A DNA stretch of 64,000 bases from NCBI RefSeq assembly GCF_023065955.2, contig NW_026622886.1, positions 11,170,001 to 11,234,000 on the forward strand, written 5' to 3'. This DNA comes from Ursus arctos. Taxonomy: Eukaryota; Chordata; Mammalia; Carnivora; Ursidae. Positions 44,301-56,396 of the stretch are shown in pieces (position 1 is the first letter of the stretch; every line of letters begins with the position of its first letter). The notes under the pieces are model-generated. The model did no database searches, was not told where the DNA came from, and saw nothing but the letters and a program-made list of their open reading frames with translations. A program made the position numbers and the translations under genes.

Positions 44301-45169
44301 TCCTTTTGGGCTGAAGATGAACAAAGCAGCCAGTCCATTCAGAATACAGGACACGGTGGTGATTCCTTGTGGTGATTTTCCCTCAGTCCTTTCGGCACAT
44401 GCAGTTCTAGATTTTTCCACCGGTCTTGGAGAAATGTCCATTATTTCCTACAATGGGGGCGTGGGGCGGCAGGGAGGGGCAGGTTATGGAAGTCTCGTGT
44501 TATTTCTAAACCAGTAGACTCCTCGGTGCCTTATTCTTATACCAAAGTACTTAACCCTTCTTAGCCTCTTTATTGACTGTCCCTGATTCTAAAATGTCTC
44601 CTGCATAAAACATTCCATTTCCATAATGTGGCCTTTCTTTCTCCTGAAGACTTCTCTTCCCTGCAAATATTGACAGAGTTTTTTTTTTTCCCTGTTGATG
44701 AATTAACACACGCCACAGCCCAGCCGGCATTCACAGCACCGTGTATGCCTTGAAATGTACCCGGAAGGTTTTTCACTGATTTTATTTGCAGAGAGAACTG
44801 ACGGGCCCCTGTCGCACTGAGAACAAAGAATGAACAGAACAAGGAGGGATCACAAGAGGTGAGGTTTTAAAGCAAATGCTTAGAATGCTTAATGATCTAA
44901 CTCACACCCAAACCTTCTCTAACAAATAAGCAGGGGAAAGCAGAGTGCTCAAGGATGGTTTGCCTTGCTTTGCCTTTTGGCAGCTCTGGTATTCTGAATC
45001 ATGGCTCTAGCTTGTTGTGCAGTACATGACAGAGCTCGTTCATGCATACAGTCTTCTCTGAGCCCTATAACAACTATGGGGGAGCGACAGAGCCTGAAGG
45101 AGGAAGACAGACATGAAATGAAGACAAGCTTCTCCTCTGCCTCTCTCCACTGCCTCGTGCTATCACTGC
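44301..45169. other. Unassigned sequence
   Basis: No gene or named repeat. Short frames only. Confidence 0.4.
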
Positions 45170-45600
45170 TTTGCGTGGCTAACCCACCCAATAGACTGGA
45201 AAGGCTCAAAACAAAACAAATCTCACTTTCCCCAGTCTCCCTTGCAGCTCGAGGTGGCTATGGGACACAGCTCTGGCCAGGGAGGTAAAAGCAAAAGTCC
45301 ACTGAGGATTACTAGAAAAGCTGCATAAAAGGTAAAGAGGCAGTTCCACCTCTTTTACCCTCTCTTCTTACTGCCCTGAATATGGACTTGATGTCTGGAG
45401 CTGCAGCAGCCAAATTGTAACCATGAGGGAAAGGACAAGAGAATTGCCAAGAAGCAGACCCAGAACCCTGACGTCACTGAGTTGCTGCTCCAATAGCTGA
45501 AACCATCTGCCTTAGGACTTTTCCTTATGGGAGAAAAAGAAACGTCTATTTGTTTAGGCTCCTGTTAGAGGGTGTTTGTTACCTGCAGCCAAAGACTCTC
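45170..45600 (+). repeat. MER-like repeat related to 11340-11815
   Basis: 'cccttgcagctcgaggtgg', 'ctggagctgcagcagcc', 'aaccatgagggaaagg' and 'gttagagggtgtttgttac' share order with the earlier copy. Confidence 0.5.
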
Positions 45601-45604
45601 CTAA

Positions 45605-45730
45605 ACAGTGGAGTGCTATTTGGGTGTTATTATCTCCATTATTCAGATAAGGAAAATGAAGCCAGAGATGCTGAGTGTCTTGTTCAAGCTCCCATTGCCA
45701 ATCAACAGAACATGCACTGAAGCATAAGCC
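45605..45730 (-). repeat. MIR, reverse
   Basis: 'attatctccattattcagat' and 'aaggaaaatgaagccagag' match reverse MIR. Confidence 0.65.
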
Positions 45731-46269
45731 TTGTCCTGGCCTCTCCCGCCATTTCACCGCGGCCTCCACCATATGGTGGTGGCAGAAACTCTATGCAGTG
45801 AAAAATCCACTGGCCATAACTAACTAGTACTTCCTTCAAGCAGTTCATATGTTTTCCTGAGTCAACGGTCCAAGTGTTTGTATGCACCAAGAGGGCTCCC
45901 TCAATCACGGTTCAGACATTACCTAATTGGGACTTTGGTCACAGAAAGGGAAGAGTAAACTTCGCTGTCAGAAGCTTTAGGATGTGTTCTTTGAGTTGGC
46001 TTGAAGTAATACTCTACAAGCTTTCCCTCCCACTTTGGAGGCATAGCTGAGGGCAGTCCTGGCCACAGTCTTATTGGACAATGTCAGGGAACACGGACGC
46101 CAGCTGAGCGTCCAGAGGGGACCCGGTGACCTTGCCTCCATCCACCCATGTAAACGCTCATGGACTCTCATCCCCCAGAGGCCAACAATGCACATTTTCT
46201 TACCAAACTCCTGCCTCTGCCCTGTGCAGGGTGATTTTCTGGATGCTTACCCAGAAAGCGTTTAGCATT

Positions 46270-46550
46270 AGTTTCCCATGTCCCCACGCCCCCAACCCTC
46301 CCCCATTATAGCGGTTCTCCGTCTTCAAATGCCTCTGAGTCATCCGTATTGTATTCTGCGTCACTTAACCGCAGTTGTGAGTAAACACTTACTTATGCGA
46401 TGATCTGTTGAGGGTCTGTTTCCCCCACTGGGCTGGAAGCTGCATGTGAGACCCTGCTGGTGGTATTCAGAGACATGGCCCTCAAGGCTAGCACAGGCCT
46501 TGGGCAAAGTAGGCTCTTGACATGCTCTTTGAATGAATAAACGAGTGGAT
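46270..46550 (+). repeat. L2 LINE 3' end
   Basis: 'gtttcccccactgggctggaag', 'ggccttgggcaaagtagg' and 'ctttgaatgaataaacg' fit an L2 terminus. Confidence 0.65.
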
Positions 46551-46658
46551 ACGGGCATGTTTTCAGCGGACCTTTCTCCTTCCTGCTAATTCAGAATGCC
46601 CTGTCTCTCCATCTAATGCAGAAAGTTGCTCTCTTGGCAACTGCTCTTTTTCCCGCCT

Positions 46659-46853
46659 CTTTTTATTTATTTATTTATTTTTATTTGACAGAGAGAGAGA
46701 GCACAAGCAGGGGGAGTGGCAGGCAGAGGGAGAGGGAGAAGCAGGCTCCCTACAGAGCAGGGGGAACTCAAAGTGGGACTCGATCCCAGGACCCTGGAAT
46801 CATGACCTGAGCTGAAGGCAGACGCTTAACTGACTGAGCCACCCAGGCGCCTG
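46659..46853 (-). mobile_element. Can-SINE, reverse
   Basis: 'tttttatttatttatttatt' tail, 'gacagagagagagagc', 'gactcgatcccaggaccc' and head 'tgactgagccacccaggcgcc'. Target duplication not clear. Confidence 0.94.
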
Positions 46854-47912
46854 GATAATCAAATCTTCTGAGATACAGGAAGAGCCTGTTGTGCAGTGGG
46901 GCTGCTCTTTTCAGTGCCCTCCTGGGTTGAAGCCACAGGGGACGTGGGGAGGAGCTCCCTGGCTGAGCTTCCCAGCCCTCAGAACACAAGGCCACGGGCA
47001 AGCTGGAAGGCCACCAACCGAAGGCCGATTTGCTGAGGCTGCAAACTCCTCCTGGCCTCCTTTCTCTGGGGGCTTCTGTTGCATACCCTGCTTCCCACGC
47101 GTCTTTCTTCCTGATCCCCATGCTGGCCTTCCAGAAGCCCTGCCCCCTGGAATTCACCTTAGAATCTTTCCACGGAGTGTGTAGGGGAGACTGTGGGACT
47201 TCGGTTGCCCCAGCGGTGGTCGACTGCCCGGATCAGGATCCCACATTTCAGGGACGGTTGGGGCCTTCAGTCAAAAGGCCACATTCTGGAAGGGCCACCA
47301 CACGCTCTGGCACTCTTGATCTCAGATCCATACTGGAGAGTTTGCTACTTAGCAATAATAGATGTTAGAAATAGACTTAGGTGGTGAAATTCATGGCCAG
47401 GGAGCACCGTGAAAGCTAGACAAAGGCTCTCCTTGGTAAAATCCGTGGTCTTCAGATATGTGCATTGGCTGACACACACTAGAGACGTCCCGCCCATGTG
47501 TGAACAGGAAATGGAGCCTGGGGCGCCCTCCCCCACGCTACCGGAGGCTCCATTCCTAAAGGGTCCTGTGTCCAGCCACCAGTTGAGACGATTTGGTGAC
47601 ACTTTGCCTCAATGAGCCTTTTATCCAAGGTGCAGGCAGAGCGCCTCCAAGGACAAAGAATCCGGACTGAGCGAGAAGGCTGTACGATTGCTTTGCCCCT
47701 CCTTGCTGACAAGTGTCAGTTCAAGTGGTAGCATTTCCACCGGGGAGCAAAGTCGGGGAGCACCACCCTGAACAACTACCAGCCTCTGCTACCAACCAAA
47801 GCTTACCTAGCCATTTGCCTAATGAAGTTTGCTGACGTTAGTTCACAATATGGATTCTTCCACTCAACCCAACACCATATGCATGGGTCCTTTCAGAGTT
47901 CTGTGGGGTTTT
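46854..47912. other. Unassigned sequence
   Basis: No gene recognised. Overlapping frames at 46891-47368 (+) and 46768-47157 (-) have no domain and the latter reads into the SINE. Confidence 0.4.
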
Positions 47913-48155
47913 TTTTAATTTGATTTTATTTATATTCAATTAATTAACATATAGTGTATTCTTAGTTTCAGAGGTAGAGTTCAGGGATTCATCCGTTGCA
48001 CACAACACCCAGTGCTCATCACATCACGTGCCTTCCTTAATGCCCGTCACCCAGTTTCCCCATCTCCTCCCCAGCTTCCCTCCAGTGACCCTCAGTTTGT
48101 TTCCCAGAGTTCAGCATCTCTTATGTTCTGCCTCCATCTCTGGTTTCGTCTTATT
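47913..48155 (-). mobile_element. Young 5'-truncated L1 3' end
   Basis: Reading on the minus strand it ends with '...gaatataaataaaatcaaat' plus A residues, preceded by 'gatgagcactgggtgttg', the 3' UTR of a carnivoran L1 lineage as I remember it. A perfect 14-bp duplication 'ttctgtggggtttt' (47899-47912 and 48156-48169) flanks it. Only about 240 bp of the 3' UTR inserted. Confidence 0.92.
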
Positions 48156-48189
48156 TTCTGTGGGGTTTTGTGTGGAGTCTTGGCGATGG

Positions 48190-48466
48190 TTCTGGAAGAC
48201 ATTCTAAAGCAACCCTATGGCCTGGTCTCTCCCCCTCAGCACTGAGGGCAGCTTGGCCTGGATCATTCCGTGTTGCGGGACCATGCACTGCGGCACGTTT
48301 TGCAACATCATGGTCTCTTCCACTAGATGCCAACAGCACGCCCACCCCTGCCTCCACCCGGAGCTCTCTGCCCAGTTGTGACAACAGAAAATGCCCCCCC
48401 CCCCCGACATGAATGTCCCCTGGGGGCAAAACTGCCCCTTGTTGAGAACCACTTCTCCTGAACTAC
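48190..48466 (+). mobile_element. hAT-Charlie-type MER element
   Basis: 'ggcctggatcattccgtgttg', 'ccactagatgccaacagc', 'ccagttgtgacaacag', 'gtcccctgggggcaaaac' and 'gttgagaaccactt' follow a known non-autonomous hAT order. A run of 14 C lies within (48394-48407 approximately). Confidence 0.75.
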
Positions 48467-49014
48467 TGGGTCAGATTCCAACACAGTCAACACGTCCATT
48501 ACTCAAAGGAAGGGCCCATCAACCTCCCGAAAACAGAGTCTCTGCAGAAACACGCTGGCCAAAACGCAGCCCCACATCTCCACTTTCTAGTGGAGACACG
48601 ACCTTCAAAGTTACAGAAAAACTAGGTCTGATGTACACTCTAATCTTAGCGTCTGGAACAGGACGCAATCTGAATGGCAAAGGCACCTTGGAGTGCAAGC
48701 CACCAGTGCCACATCCGTCCCCAGCGGTCGGTGAGGTCAGAAATTCCCATTTCCCCGTGGTCAGAGCAACTCAGGTTGCTTTGCTTTGCATGAGCATGAC
48801 ATCTGATCACTGTGTAAATGCTAGAGCCATGAGGATCCTCAAGGCCACCTAGCTTCTCCAGTCCTCCAAGCTTCCTTCAGAAATCTAGGCTGGGAAGCCC
48901 TCGCCTGCTCGAAGGCAGAGCACTGGACAAAATGGGTCCTTGCAGGTTCTTCCCTCCAGCTCAAGATCTAGGATCCTCTGTGTCCTCAACTTGCTAATGC
49001 ATCCAAGGAGCGTC
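48467..49014. other. Unassigned sequence
   Basis: No gene recognised. The 153-codon frame 48391-48852 (+) begins inside the hAT-type element and has no domain. Confidence 0.4.
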
Positions 49015-49150
49015 TGCTGAGAGAGACCAAGAGCCTTGGGTCCAACGCCACCGCCAGGCATGAGCTGCATATCCTTGGAGAAGTCACTCCTTCCCGACCT
49101 TCAGTTTCTGCTTCTGCAAAGTGAGTGGCTTTTAGAAACCACAGAATCCT
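49015..49150 (+). repeat. MIR fragment, forward
   Basis: 'gagctgcatatccttggag', then 'aagtcactccttcccgacc' and 'cagtttctgcttctgc' fit a diverged MIR. Confidence 0.55.
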
Positions 49151-49878
49151 TTGCAAGGCTGAGAAAGACCAGGCACCATCTCCCTGGAAAATAGACATGA
49201 GCATAAAATCTTGCATGTTCACAGGTGTCCTTGAGGATGCGTGAGCCCGGTCAGGAATATTAGGTTGGAAGCCTCTAAGCCGGCTTTCAGTTCTGACTTC
49301 CTGGAGCCTGTTCTGTTCCTGCAACAATGCTGACCACAAGTCAGGGCCCGGATGCTGAGGGCTGGCAGGGAGCTTGACAACGGATGGAACGGAACAGCAG
49401 GAGTAACAGAGTGGGAAGACCGTTCTTACAGTTTTTGTTCTTTGATTACATCAAAGAGAAAGTCTCAGCTGGATGCTCTCGTCTCCTCACCGCCTCCCTC
49501 CGCTCCCTAATCCTCTTTATCACAGAGAGGCCGAGGCTCAGCACCTTCAGGAGGCGATGCCAATGTTCTGTTTTCACTGCATTTTTTCAAACTATTTGTC
49601 TTTGTTTAAGTCCAAAGGCAGAAGGTATAAATGGAATTACACAGGAATAGTCACTCAAAGTGGTCCCCTAACCCCGTCTCTAGCCATCAGCTCTCCTCTC
49701 TCAGGCAATCACTATGTGCCTCTTATGTGGCCTTCCAGAAATATCTCATGCACTGCAGGCATACGCAATATGCGTTTTTGCATTTATCTTAAAAAAATTA
49801 ACATCAATTTATGGCAAGTGAGGCTGGTTTCCCTTTAGGATTTCAATATATGGTTTTCTTTTCTGATAAATGTGTTCA
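49151..49878. other. Unassigned, partly L1-like sequence
   Basis: The phrase 'ataaatggaattacacagg' at 49627 is reminiscent of reverse old L1, but the surroundings do not confirm it. No gene seen. Confidence 0.35.
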
Positions 49879-49975
49879 GGGGCTCCTGGCTGGCTCAGTG
49901 GGTAGACCCTTGCGACTCTTGGTCTCAGGGTCTGAGTTCAAGCCCCACAATGGGTATAGAGATTACATACATGCA
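49879..49975 (+). mobile_element. Short Can-SINE, forward
   Basis: Head 'ggggctcctggctggctcag', 'gagttcaagccccac' (B box) and 'gggtatagagattac' terminus, without a CT body. Same short form as at 4054, ending in a TACATA-rich tail. Confidence 0.85.
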
Positions 49976-49989
49976 TATGTTCATGCTTG

Positions 49990-51214
49990 AAAGAAGGGGT
50001 GGATCACTTTATTAAAGTAGAGTGTTAGGTAAATGCACAGAGATGGCGCACACAGGACCTGCTCGCAGCCCTGCTCTCTGCGGGGGTGGGCAGTCTTCCC
50101 TCCCTCTCTCGTCCGCCCGCAAGCAATGACCAGTGTCAGAGGCTGGAAGCACCTAGTTCAGATCCAGGCCTCCCGTTGGAGCAGCCCCTCCCCAGCACCC
50201 TCTCCCTGGGAAGGAAGGGGAGCCCAGATGGCGGGCACAGCCCCGGCCGTCACGGGAATCTGCAGGTGGGACCCGGGCCTGCTGTCTCCCGCAGAACGGC
50301 AGAAGTGTGTGAGCCCATCTCTACTGTTGCCCCCACGTGATGGAGCTTCTGTCACATCATGCCTGACCTGTATTTGCTTCCAGAAAGAGCGCATCATCTG
50401 AAGACCATCCTGTTTCCCGCTGCATGAGGAACCTCGGTGCAGGGGTGCACACACGCGTGCCTGCAGAGGTGCATGCACGTGCCTGCGCGAGTGCCCGTGG
50501 GCCCCCGTGTGTGTCTCAGTAAAGCAGCAGAGAAGTTGCAGAAATGAAGCGGCGACCCCAAACTCTCGCGCAGGCAGCGTGGGCCCGGCTGGTGGCGCTT
50601 GATAGTGACGAATAGAATATTCATGCATTTTACTTATGCACTAATGGATTTCATTATAAATACAATTAACGCTCTCATTCTCCTCAGACACAACACCTCA
50701 GGAATCTAATGAACACAACTGAGAGAGAACCACCGACTGTCATCATCCCTACCCGAATCCAGACTTCGGGAGATGCTCGCAGCCTCTCCAGAGGAACCCT
50801 GAGGACGCAGAGCGGGCACAGCTCCTGTGAGCAGTGCTGGGTTCAGGAGACGTGGGGCGTGGTGCCCACCGCACAGGGTGCCTCCAGGGCCAATTTCACA
50901 GGGTCCAATGAAAACAGGCTCAGAAGTGCCTGCAGCTGCCAGAGCCACAGGATCCTCACTGAGTGACAGACCTGACTGTCCTATGTCCTGGACCCCTGCT
51001 CATTCATCAGCGGCAGGGATCACGAGAGCTTGCGGCCCAGCTGAGCCCTGAGAACCTGTCTGCACACCTTACACAGACCATTATTCACGAGGCACAAAGA
51101 ACTCCGTGTCCCAGGGGCTGCCTTCAAAGTAACACGTGGACCTCTCGGCAAGCCATGAGAAGAGTAAGGCCAGGCCACAGAAAAATGAGTGGGTCTTCAT
51201 ACTTGGCGTACATC
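49990..51214. other. G+C-rich unassigned block
   Basis: No gene recognised. A GTGC/GCAC alternating patch (50434-50520) has Z-DNA-like composition. Overlapping frames of 156 codons (50158-50628 -) and 122 codons (50033-50401 +) have no domain. Confidence 0.4.
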
Positions 51215-51600
51215 TATGCAGCTGTGTTTTCTTTTCTTTTCTTTTTTAATGGACTTGATTTCTTAGTTTTAGGTTCCCAGCAAAATTGAGCGGAAGAGAC
51301 AGAGATTTCCCACATAACCCCTGCCCCTACACACACACACACACACACACACAGAGCCTCCCCCGATTCCAACATCCCCTGCCAGAGTGGGACATTCACT
51401 ACAATCCATGAACCTGTGATTGACACAGAATCATCACCCAGAGTCCAAAGTTTCCATTGGGGTTCATGCTTGGTGTTGCATCTTCTATGGGTTTGGACAA
51501 ATGTATAAGGACATGGGTCCACCGTTATGTCATCACACGGAGTAGCTTCAGTGCTCTAAGAATCTTGCTTTTGTCTACTGAGCTATACACTAGAAGCCTT
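51215..51600 (-). mobile_element. Old L1 3' UTR, reverse, with (AC)n
   Basis: 'gttcccagcaaaattgagcgg', 'cagagatttcccacataacc', 'acattcactacaatccatg', 'ttggggttcatgcttgg' and 'gggtttggacaaatgtataa' are reverse L1 3' UTR landmarks. An (AC)n tract at 51329-51353 sits where the family is A/C-rich. Confidence 0.8.
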
Positions 51601-53188
51601 TTCTCATATCATCAAATATTCTCTGAAAAAATGATTGACGCGGCTGTATTAGCTGGAGTACAGGCTCAGCTGCTCTATCAGAGAGCCCCACCCCCACCCC
51701 CAGCCCGAGAGCCGCATCTTCAGAAAGGGAGCCACACACATACTTCTTTCTCTCTTATCCAGCAGTTAGAGGTGGGCAGGGGGCTTGGGGCCTGATCACG
51801 CAGGGATCAGCTTCCTTCCATCCTGTTGTTCCCCCTTTGCACTTTATTTGCTGAAGAGAGCAGACTGTCTGTCCATGGTCTGTGCATGTGCCAACGCCCA
51901 GAGGTTCTCTCGGGTCCAGCTGTGCTCCGATGGTGTGCCGTGGAGTGGGTGCGTCTACTAGAGCTTCCTTCTTATTTCAGAGGTCAGGGGAGAGCAGAGT
52001 CGATGACAGTGACCGCAAACAAAGCCCTTAGGAAGCACAGCTCTTGCAATTCTGCATGTGGCTGCGGGAAAGCCCCCACGCCAGTCTCCCAGAGCTGCCT
52101 GACCACACCCGCGTGGACGAGCCCTGGCAGGCCCAGCCCTCATCTGCTGCTGATGGCCTTTCCTTCCCTTCCTTTGCTTAATGGTCCTGGATATGGATCC
52201 AGGCAGAGTGCCACTAGATTCGAAAAAAAGAAATTTATAATAAGGCAGTCATTAAACTCCATGAGCCACACAGGAGGCAAGGCAATTACATCCTTAATCA
52301 TTTTCTTATCTCTTCACTTCACCATGAGAAATTCATTTCACCATTAGGCTCAAATTCACTACAGAAGGCAGGCCTGGGAAGGAAAGTGCCTGTGATGCAG
52401 CCAATCACCACACCATCCCCTGGAGGGGGCACTCATCCCCAAAATCCCCTTCCCGTGGGCTGTTTCCACGCTAGAGTGATGCTACAGTGGACACAGTTAG
52501 GCACGCTCCCTTATGGCTGTGTCGAGAACTCTCTAGGGCTGGTGTTGCGGAGCAGGACGGCCGGGTTACGGGGTACAGTACCCGGTGCTGGTCTGTCTCA
52601 ACTCGCATCAGCACAGCCTGGGAGTCCCCTTGTTTGGCATCAGTCAGCTTCTGACATCAGCAGATCTCACGAGGCTAACGTGATCTCTCGTCATTTCCGT
52701 TCACCTCTTAGATACTCGCCAGTTCGCACACCTATCCTGTCTTGGGGGACTCTTCATGGAGTAACCAGCTCAGTGTCCTCCACCTGTTTTCTTTCAGGCG
52801 CCCCATCTTCTTGAGGGTTGGGCAGAATTCCTTGGTTTCTGGGGGTCTAAGTCCCTTGTCAGTTTTAGATGCTGGAAGTTGTCTTTTCCCCATTTTGCTG
52901 GGTCTCTACGACCTCATTTCCATGGTGGTCTTTTGGGTCAGAACCTGTAATGTCCATTCAGTGTTTGTGCCTGTGATTCATCTGTTGACAGGGCGGTTTA
53001 GAAGCCCTTCCCTGCCTCCAGGTCACAGAGATATTTTCCTACATGACCATACACACTTTATGTTTGTACATACGCACGCACTGAGGTCTTTAATCTGTTT
53101 CAATGCTACCTCTGTTAGAGGGTGTTAGACACGTATAGTGATGGAGTTTTCTCAGTACCATCTGCCAAACTGTCTGTCCTTCTCTCTT
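51601..53188. other. Unassigned sequence
   Basis: No gene recognised. Frames of 142 and 173 codons (52386-52814, 51826-52347, both +) show no domain. A poorly resolved MER-like stretch begins near 51645 with 'gtattagctggagtacagg'. Confidence 0.35.
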
Positions 53189-53384
53189 TTTTTTTTTTTT
53201 TAAGATTTTTTATTTATTTGACAGAGAGAGACAGCCAGCGAGAGAGGGAACACAAGCAGGGGAAGTGGGAGTGGAAGAAGCAGGCTCCCAGCAGAGGAGC
53301 CTGATGTGGGGCTCGATCCCAGAATGCCGGGATCACGCCCTGAGCCGAAGGCAGACGCTTAACGACTGAGCCACCCAGGCGCCC
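53189..53384 (-). mobile_element. Young Can-SINE, reverse
   Basis: T-run, 'aagattttttatttatttg', body 'gacagccagcgagagagg', 'ggggctcgatcccagaatgc' and head 'aacgactgagccacccaggcg'. The 15-bp duplication 'ctgtccttctctctt' is perfect (53174-53188, 53385-53399). Body type matches 61486-61691. Confidence 0.97.
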
Positions 53385-53514
53385 CTGTCCTTCTCTCTTG
53401 ATTGGCAAGTACTGCAACTTTTTGGCTCTGTGGACTTACTCATTCAAGCAAATAGTCTGTGTTCCAGTAAAAGTAACTGCACACATATGGACACCAGGGG
53501 GCACACCTTCTCTT

Positions 53515-53700
53515 TGTGCTACTGACAAGCCCTGGGAGCTTGGACAAATGACTGGATGCCTGACTCTGAACCTCGTCTTTCTCACCCAAACAATGCGTAC
53601 AACAGTCCCGAGGGTTCTGACAAAGAAAGGAAACCAGTATCATTTGTCTTTTCAGTTCAACATCAACACAAGTCTAGCACAGGGCACTCAAATATTTGAA
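53515..53700 (+). repeat. MIR fragment, forward
   Basis: 'gacaaatgactggatgcctg', 'cctcgtctttctcacccaaac' and 'gagggttctgac' fit a diverged MIR. Confidence 0.5.
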
Positions 53701-53721
53701 AATGAACACGTCAGGGGCTGA

Positions 53722-54100
53722 ACCATGTCCTCCCTAAAACTCATGTTTCAGTCTTAACCTCAGAATGTAACAATATTTGGAGACAAGACTTTTACAGAGA
53801 TAGTTAAGGTTACATGAGGTCATATGGATGGGCCCTCATACAATATGACTGGTGTCCTGAGAGAAGATGAAATTTGGTTACACAGAGACACCACGGACCC
53901 GTGCACAGAGAAAAGCCATGAAAGGAACCAGCAAGAAGGTGGCTGTCTATGAGTCAAGGAGAGAAGTCTTGGAAGAAATCGAACCTGCCAGCACCTTGAT
54001 CTTGGATTTCTAGACTTCAGAACTGTGAGAAAACACATTTCTAGTGTTTAAACTCCCCAGCGTGTTGCCTTTCAACATGGCAGCCCTAGCAAACCGATAC
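53722..54100 (+). mobile_element. MLT-type LTR, forward
   Basis: 'gaaccatgtcctccctaaaac', 'cctcagaatgtaacaatattt', 'gggccctcatacaatatgac', 'tggtgtcctgagagaag', 'cttgatcttggatttctag' and 'ggcagccctagcaaacc' give the complete family order. Reverse relative at 7645-8048. Confidence 0.8.
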
Positions 54101-54739
54101 GCAAGGAATGAGCTGCTCCCTTCTCTGGGGAGACCCAGCCCAGGGGCAGGCACTGCTCCCACCAGGAATTCAGGGCCTGGCCTGCAACCCACACAGCAAG
54201 AGGACTTGCCCAGAAGCTCACGGGGCTCAGTCCTCACTCTTTGCTGAGGGATCCAGGGGTCAGGCACTCCCTGGGCAACAGCGGTAATCCTTGCCCTGCT
54301 GGGCACACAGCCTAAATCCCGTCTCTAGACCGACAGCCCCTACATCACCTGTGAAACCTTCCAGGCCAACAGATGACCTGCGTTAGGCTTGGTTGAAGTG
54401 CCCGACTAGAAGCTATGGATTGAGAGATTGAGCTTACGCCCATCTCCTCTGTCCCCTGGAGTCCCTTCTGAAGATTAGACTTGCCCTTGCTTTCCAATCA
54501 AGCCAGCTCTGAGAACAGTTCAAGTGCGCAGTGGGAAATGTATACTGAGCTATGGAATGACACACTGCCGTGTCCCCCAGAACTTAGGGCTCTTCTCTCC
54601 ATAATACCCACCACCTCAGCCTGTCTGCGGCAACTGCCTTTTCGGGTTCCCTCTGTCTCTTGCTCTGACCTGCAGCTGCCCACGAATCCGTCTCTCCAAC
54701 CTCCTTCCCGTTCTTCATTCTGACAAATCCCGTCATAGC

Positions 54740-54930
54740 AGCCGTCAGTTTTTCCACATGCCTACTCTCCGCATAGGAAGGTGGTATTCCAAGCACTTGA
54801 GGTTTCTCAACCTCACAGGCACCCTCGGAAGGTACACTCAACACCCCCATTTGACAGATGAGGGAACTGAGGCAGAGCGAGGTTAAGCAACAGATAACGT
54901 GGCCGCAATTCAAACCCTGCGGCCTTGGTG
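54740..54930 (-). repeat. MIR, reverse
   Basis: 'cccatttgacagatgaggg', 'aactgaggcagagcgagg' and 'ttaagcaacagataacg' are reverse MIR. The 183-codon minus frame 54584-55135 overlaps it. Confidence 0.8.
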
Positions 54931-55179
54931 GGGAGCGGGTAGGGCGTTCATCTGCCCGAGCCTGACTGCCTATTGGGTGCTCGGGGCGGGGTGAGGAGCA
55001 CGAGGAGCTGAGGGGGCGAATTCGAGTCCCGCGCTCAGGAGGCCCTGAGTGAGCGGGCCTCACTCCCCTCAGCCCCACCCCAGTCCTGCCCTTGTGCTCC
55101 TTCCCCGCTCCCCGAGGCCCCAGGATGCCTTCCACGAGCGCTGGCCTGCTGGGGACCTTCCACAGGCTGCTTACAACTC

Positions 55180-56394
55180 ACCTCTCGGCCCTCCCATCTT
55201 TCACTTTGTCTCCACGTCGAGTCTGGTTGTCTGCCCGGGATGTCCTTTCCCAGCCTCATGTTCGTGGATCTAACACCTGCCATCCCTCGTCGCAGAGAGG
55301 ATCCCCAGGGATCCTCCCACCCCGCTCTGTTCTCCTGTGGGGCCACTGCTGGCTTCCAGCAGAGCTTTCCTCTTTGTTCTCTGCACTCGTGCCCTGGGGT
55401 CTCATCACTCTCGGACTTGAAACCTCCCCCGCTCTGGGCTGATGCTCTGACCGCCAACGCTCTACCCTGAGCTGCAGACTCCTGTGCTCACCTTCCTACT
55501 CGACATCTCGACTCGGCTGTCTACTAGGCATCTCCAACTCGGCACCCGATGCTCGAGCATCTGATAGACCCCGGAAACCACCCTCCTCCCAGTCCTCCCG
55601 TCTCAGGTGAAAGAGCACCTCCAGCCTCAATCCTTCCAGTTGCTGAAGTCCAAAATGCCGGAGTTGTCCGGAGCTTCCCTCCCTACAGCCAATTCGACGT
55701 TAAATCCCATCGGTTCTCCTCTTAAATTATGTTCCAACAGAACTCACTCATCACAGCTAGCGCTACCACTCTGGCCTCAGACATCATCGTCTCTCCCCTG
55801 GATTGCTCAGTAGTCTCCCCTCACCCAAGGCCTCAGGCTGCCCTCCACCCGGCCACCACTGTGCTCCTGATAATCTGTAAGTGGGGTCTGGCTCCTCCTC
55901 TGCTCAGAGCCCTCCCTCGGCTCCCAACAGTGCCCAGTTCCTCTAACCAGAAAGAGCCTACATGGCCTGCCCCTCTCCCTGTTCTCTGACCTTGACTCAC
56001 TCTTCCCCCCTGGCTCACTCGACTGCACCCTGCTTAGTTATCCCCTCAACACTGCAGTCATACACTGCCTCAGGGTCTTTACACTTGCTGATGTCTCTGC
56101 TGGAATGCTCCTTGCCCCAGTACCTCTCCCTCACCTTCTCTGAGTCTTCAAATGTCACCTTCTCAATGGGGTCTTCCCTAACCACCTTAGTTTAAAATCC
56201 CATTCCCTGTGCCTCACCACCTCCCCTCATCTCCTTCCCTGCTTAGATTTTTCTCCCTGGCACTTAACACCAGCGAACATTCTATGGAATTTATTTATTT
56301 ATTTATTTTGCCTGTTTCCCTCAACTATGGAATACAGGATTATTGTTTTGTTTACTGCTGAATTCTGCCTAGAACCGTTTCTGCTGAATGACAT
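55180..56394 (+). repeat. L2 LINE fragments, including a long 3' end
   Basis: An L2-like piece at 55180-55440 is followed by a longer run: 'ctactaggcatctccaactc', 'ccttccagttgctgaagtcc', 'catcgtctctcccctgg', 'tctgctcagagccctccc', 'gcctcagggtctttacac', 'aatgtcaccttctcaatgg' and 'tttgtttactgctgaattc'. This is the longest L2 in the window; frames are broken. An (ATTT)n patch lies at 56289-56309. Confidence 0.8.
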
Positions 56395-56396
56395 TT

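Noticed and set aside
54584..55135. 183-codon minus-strand frame with overlapping 140-codon frame
   Set aside because: Covers a MIR and G+C-rich sequence; residues are low-complexity Arg/Glu/Gly/Pro. No splice or promoter context supports it.
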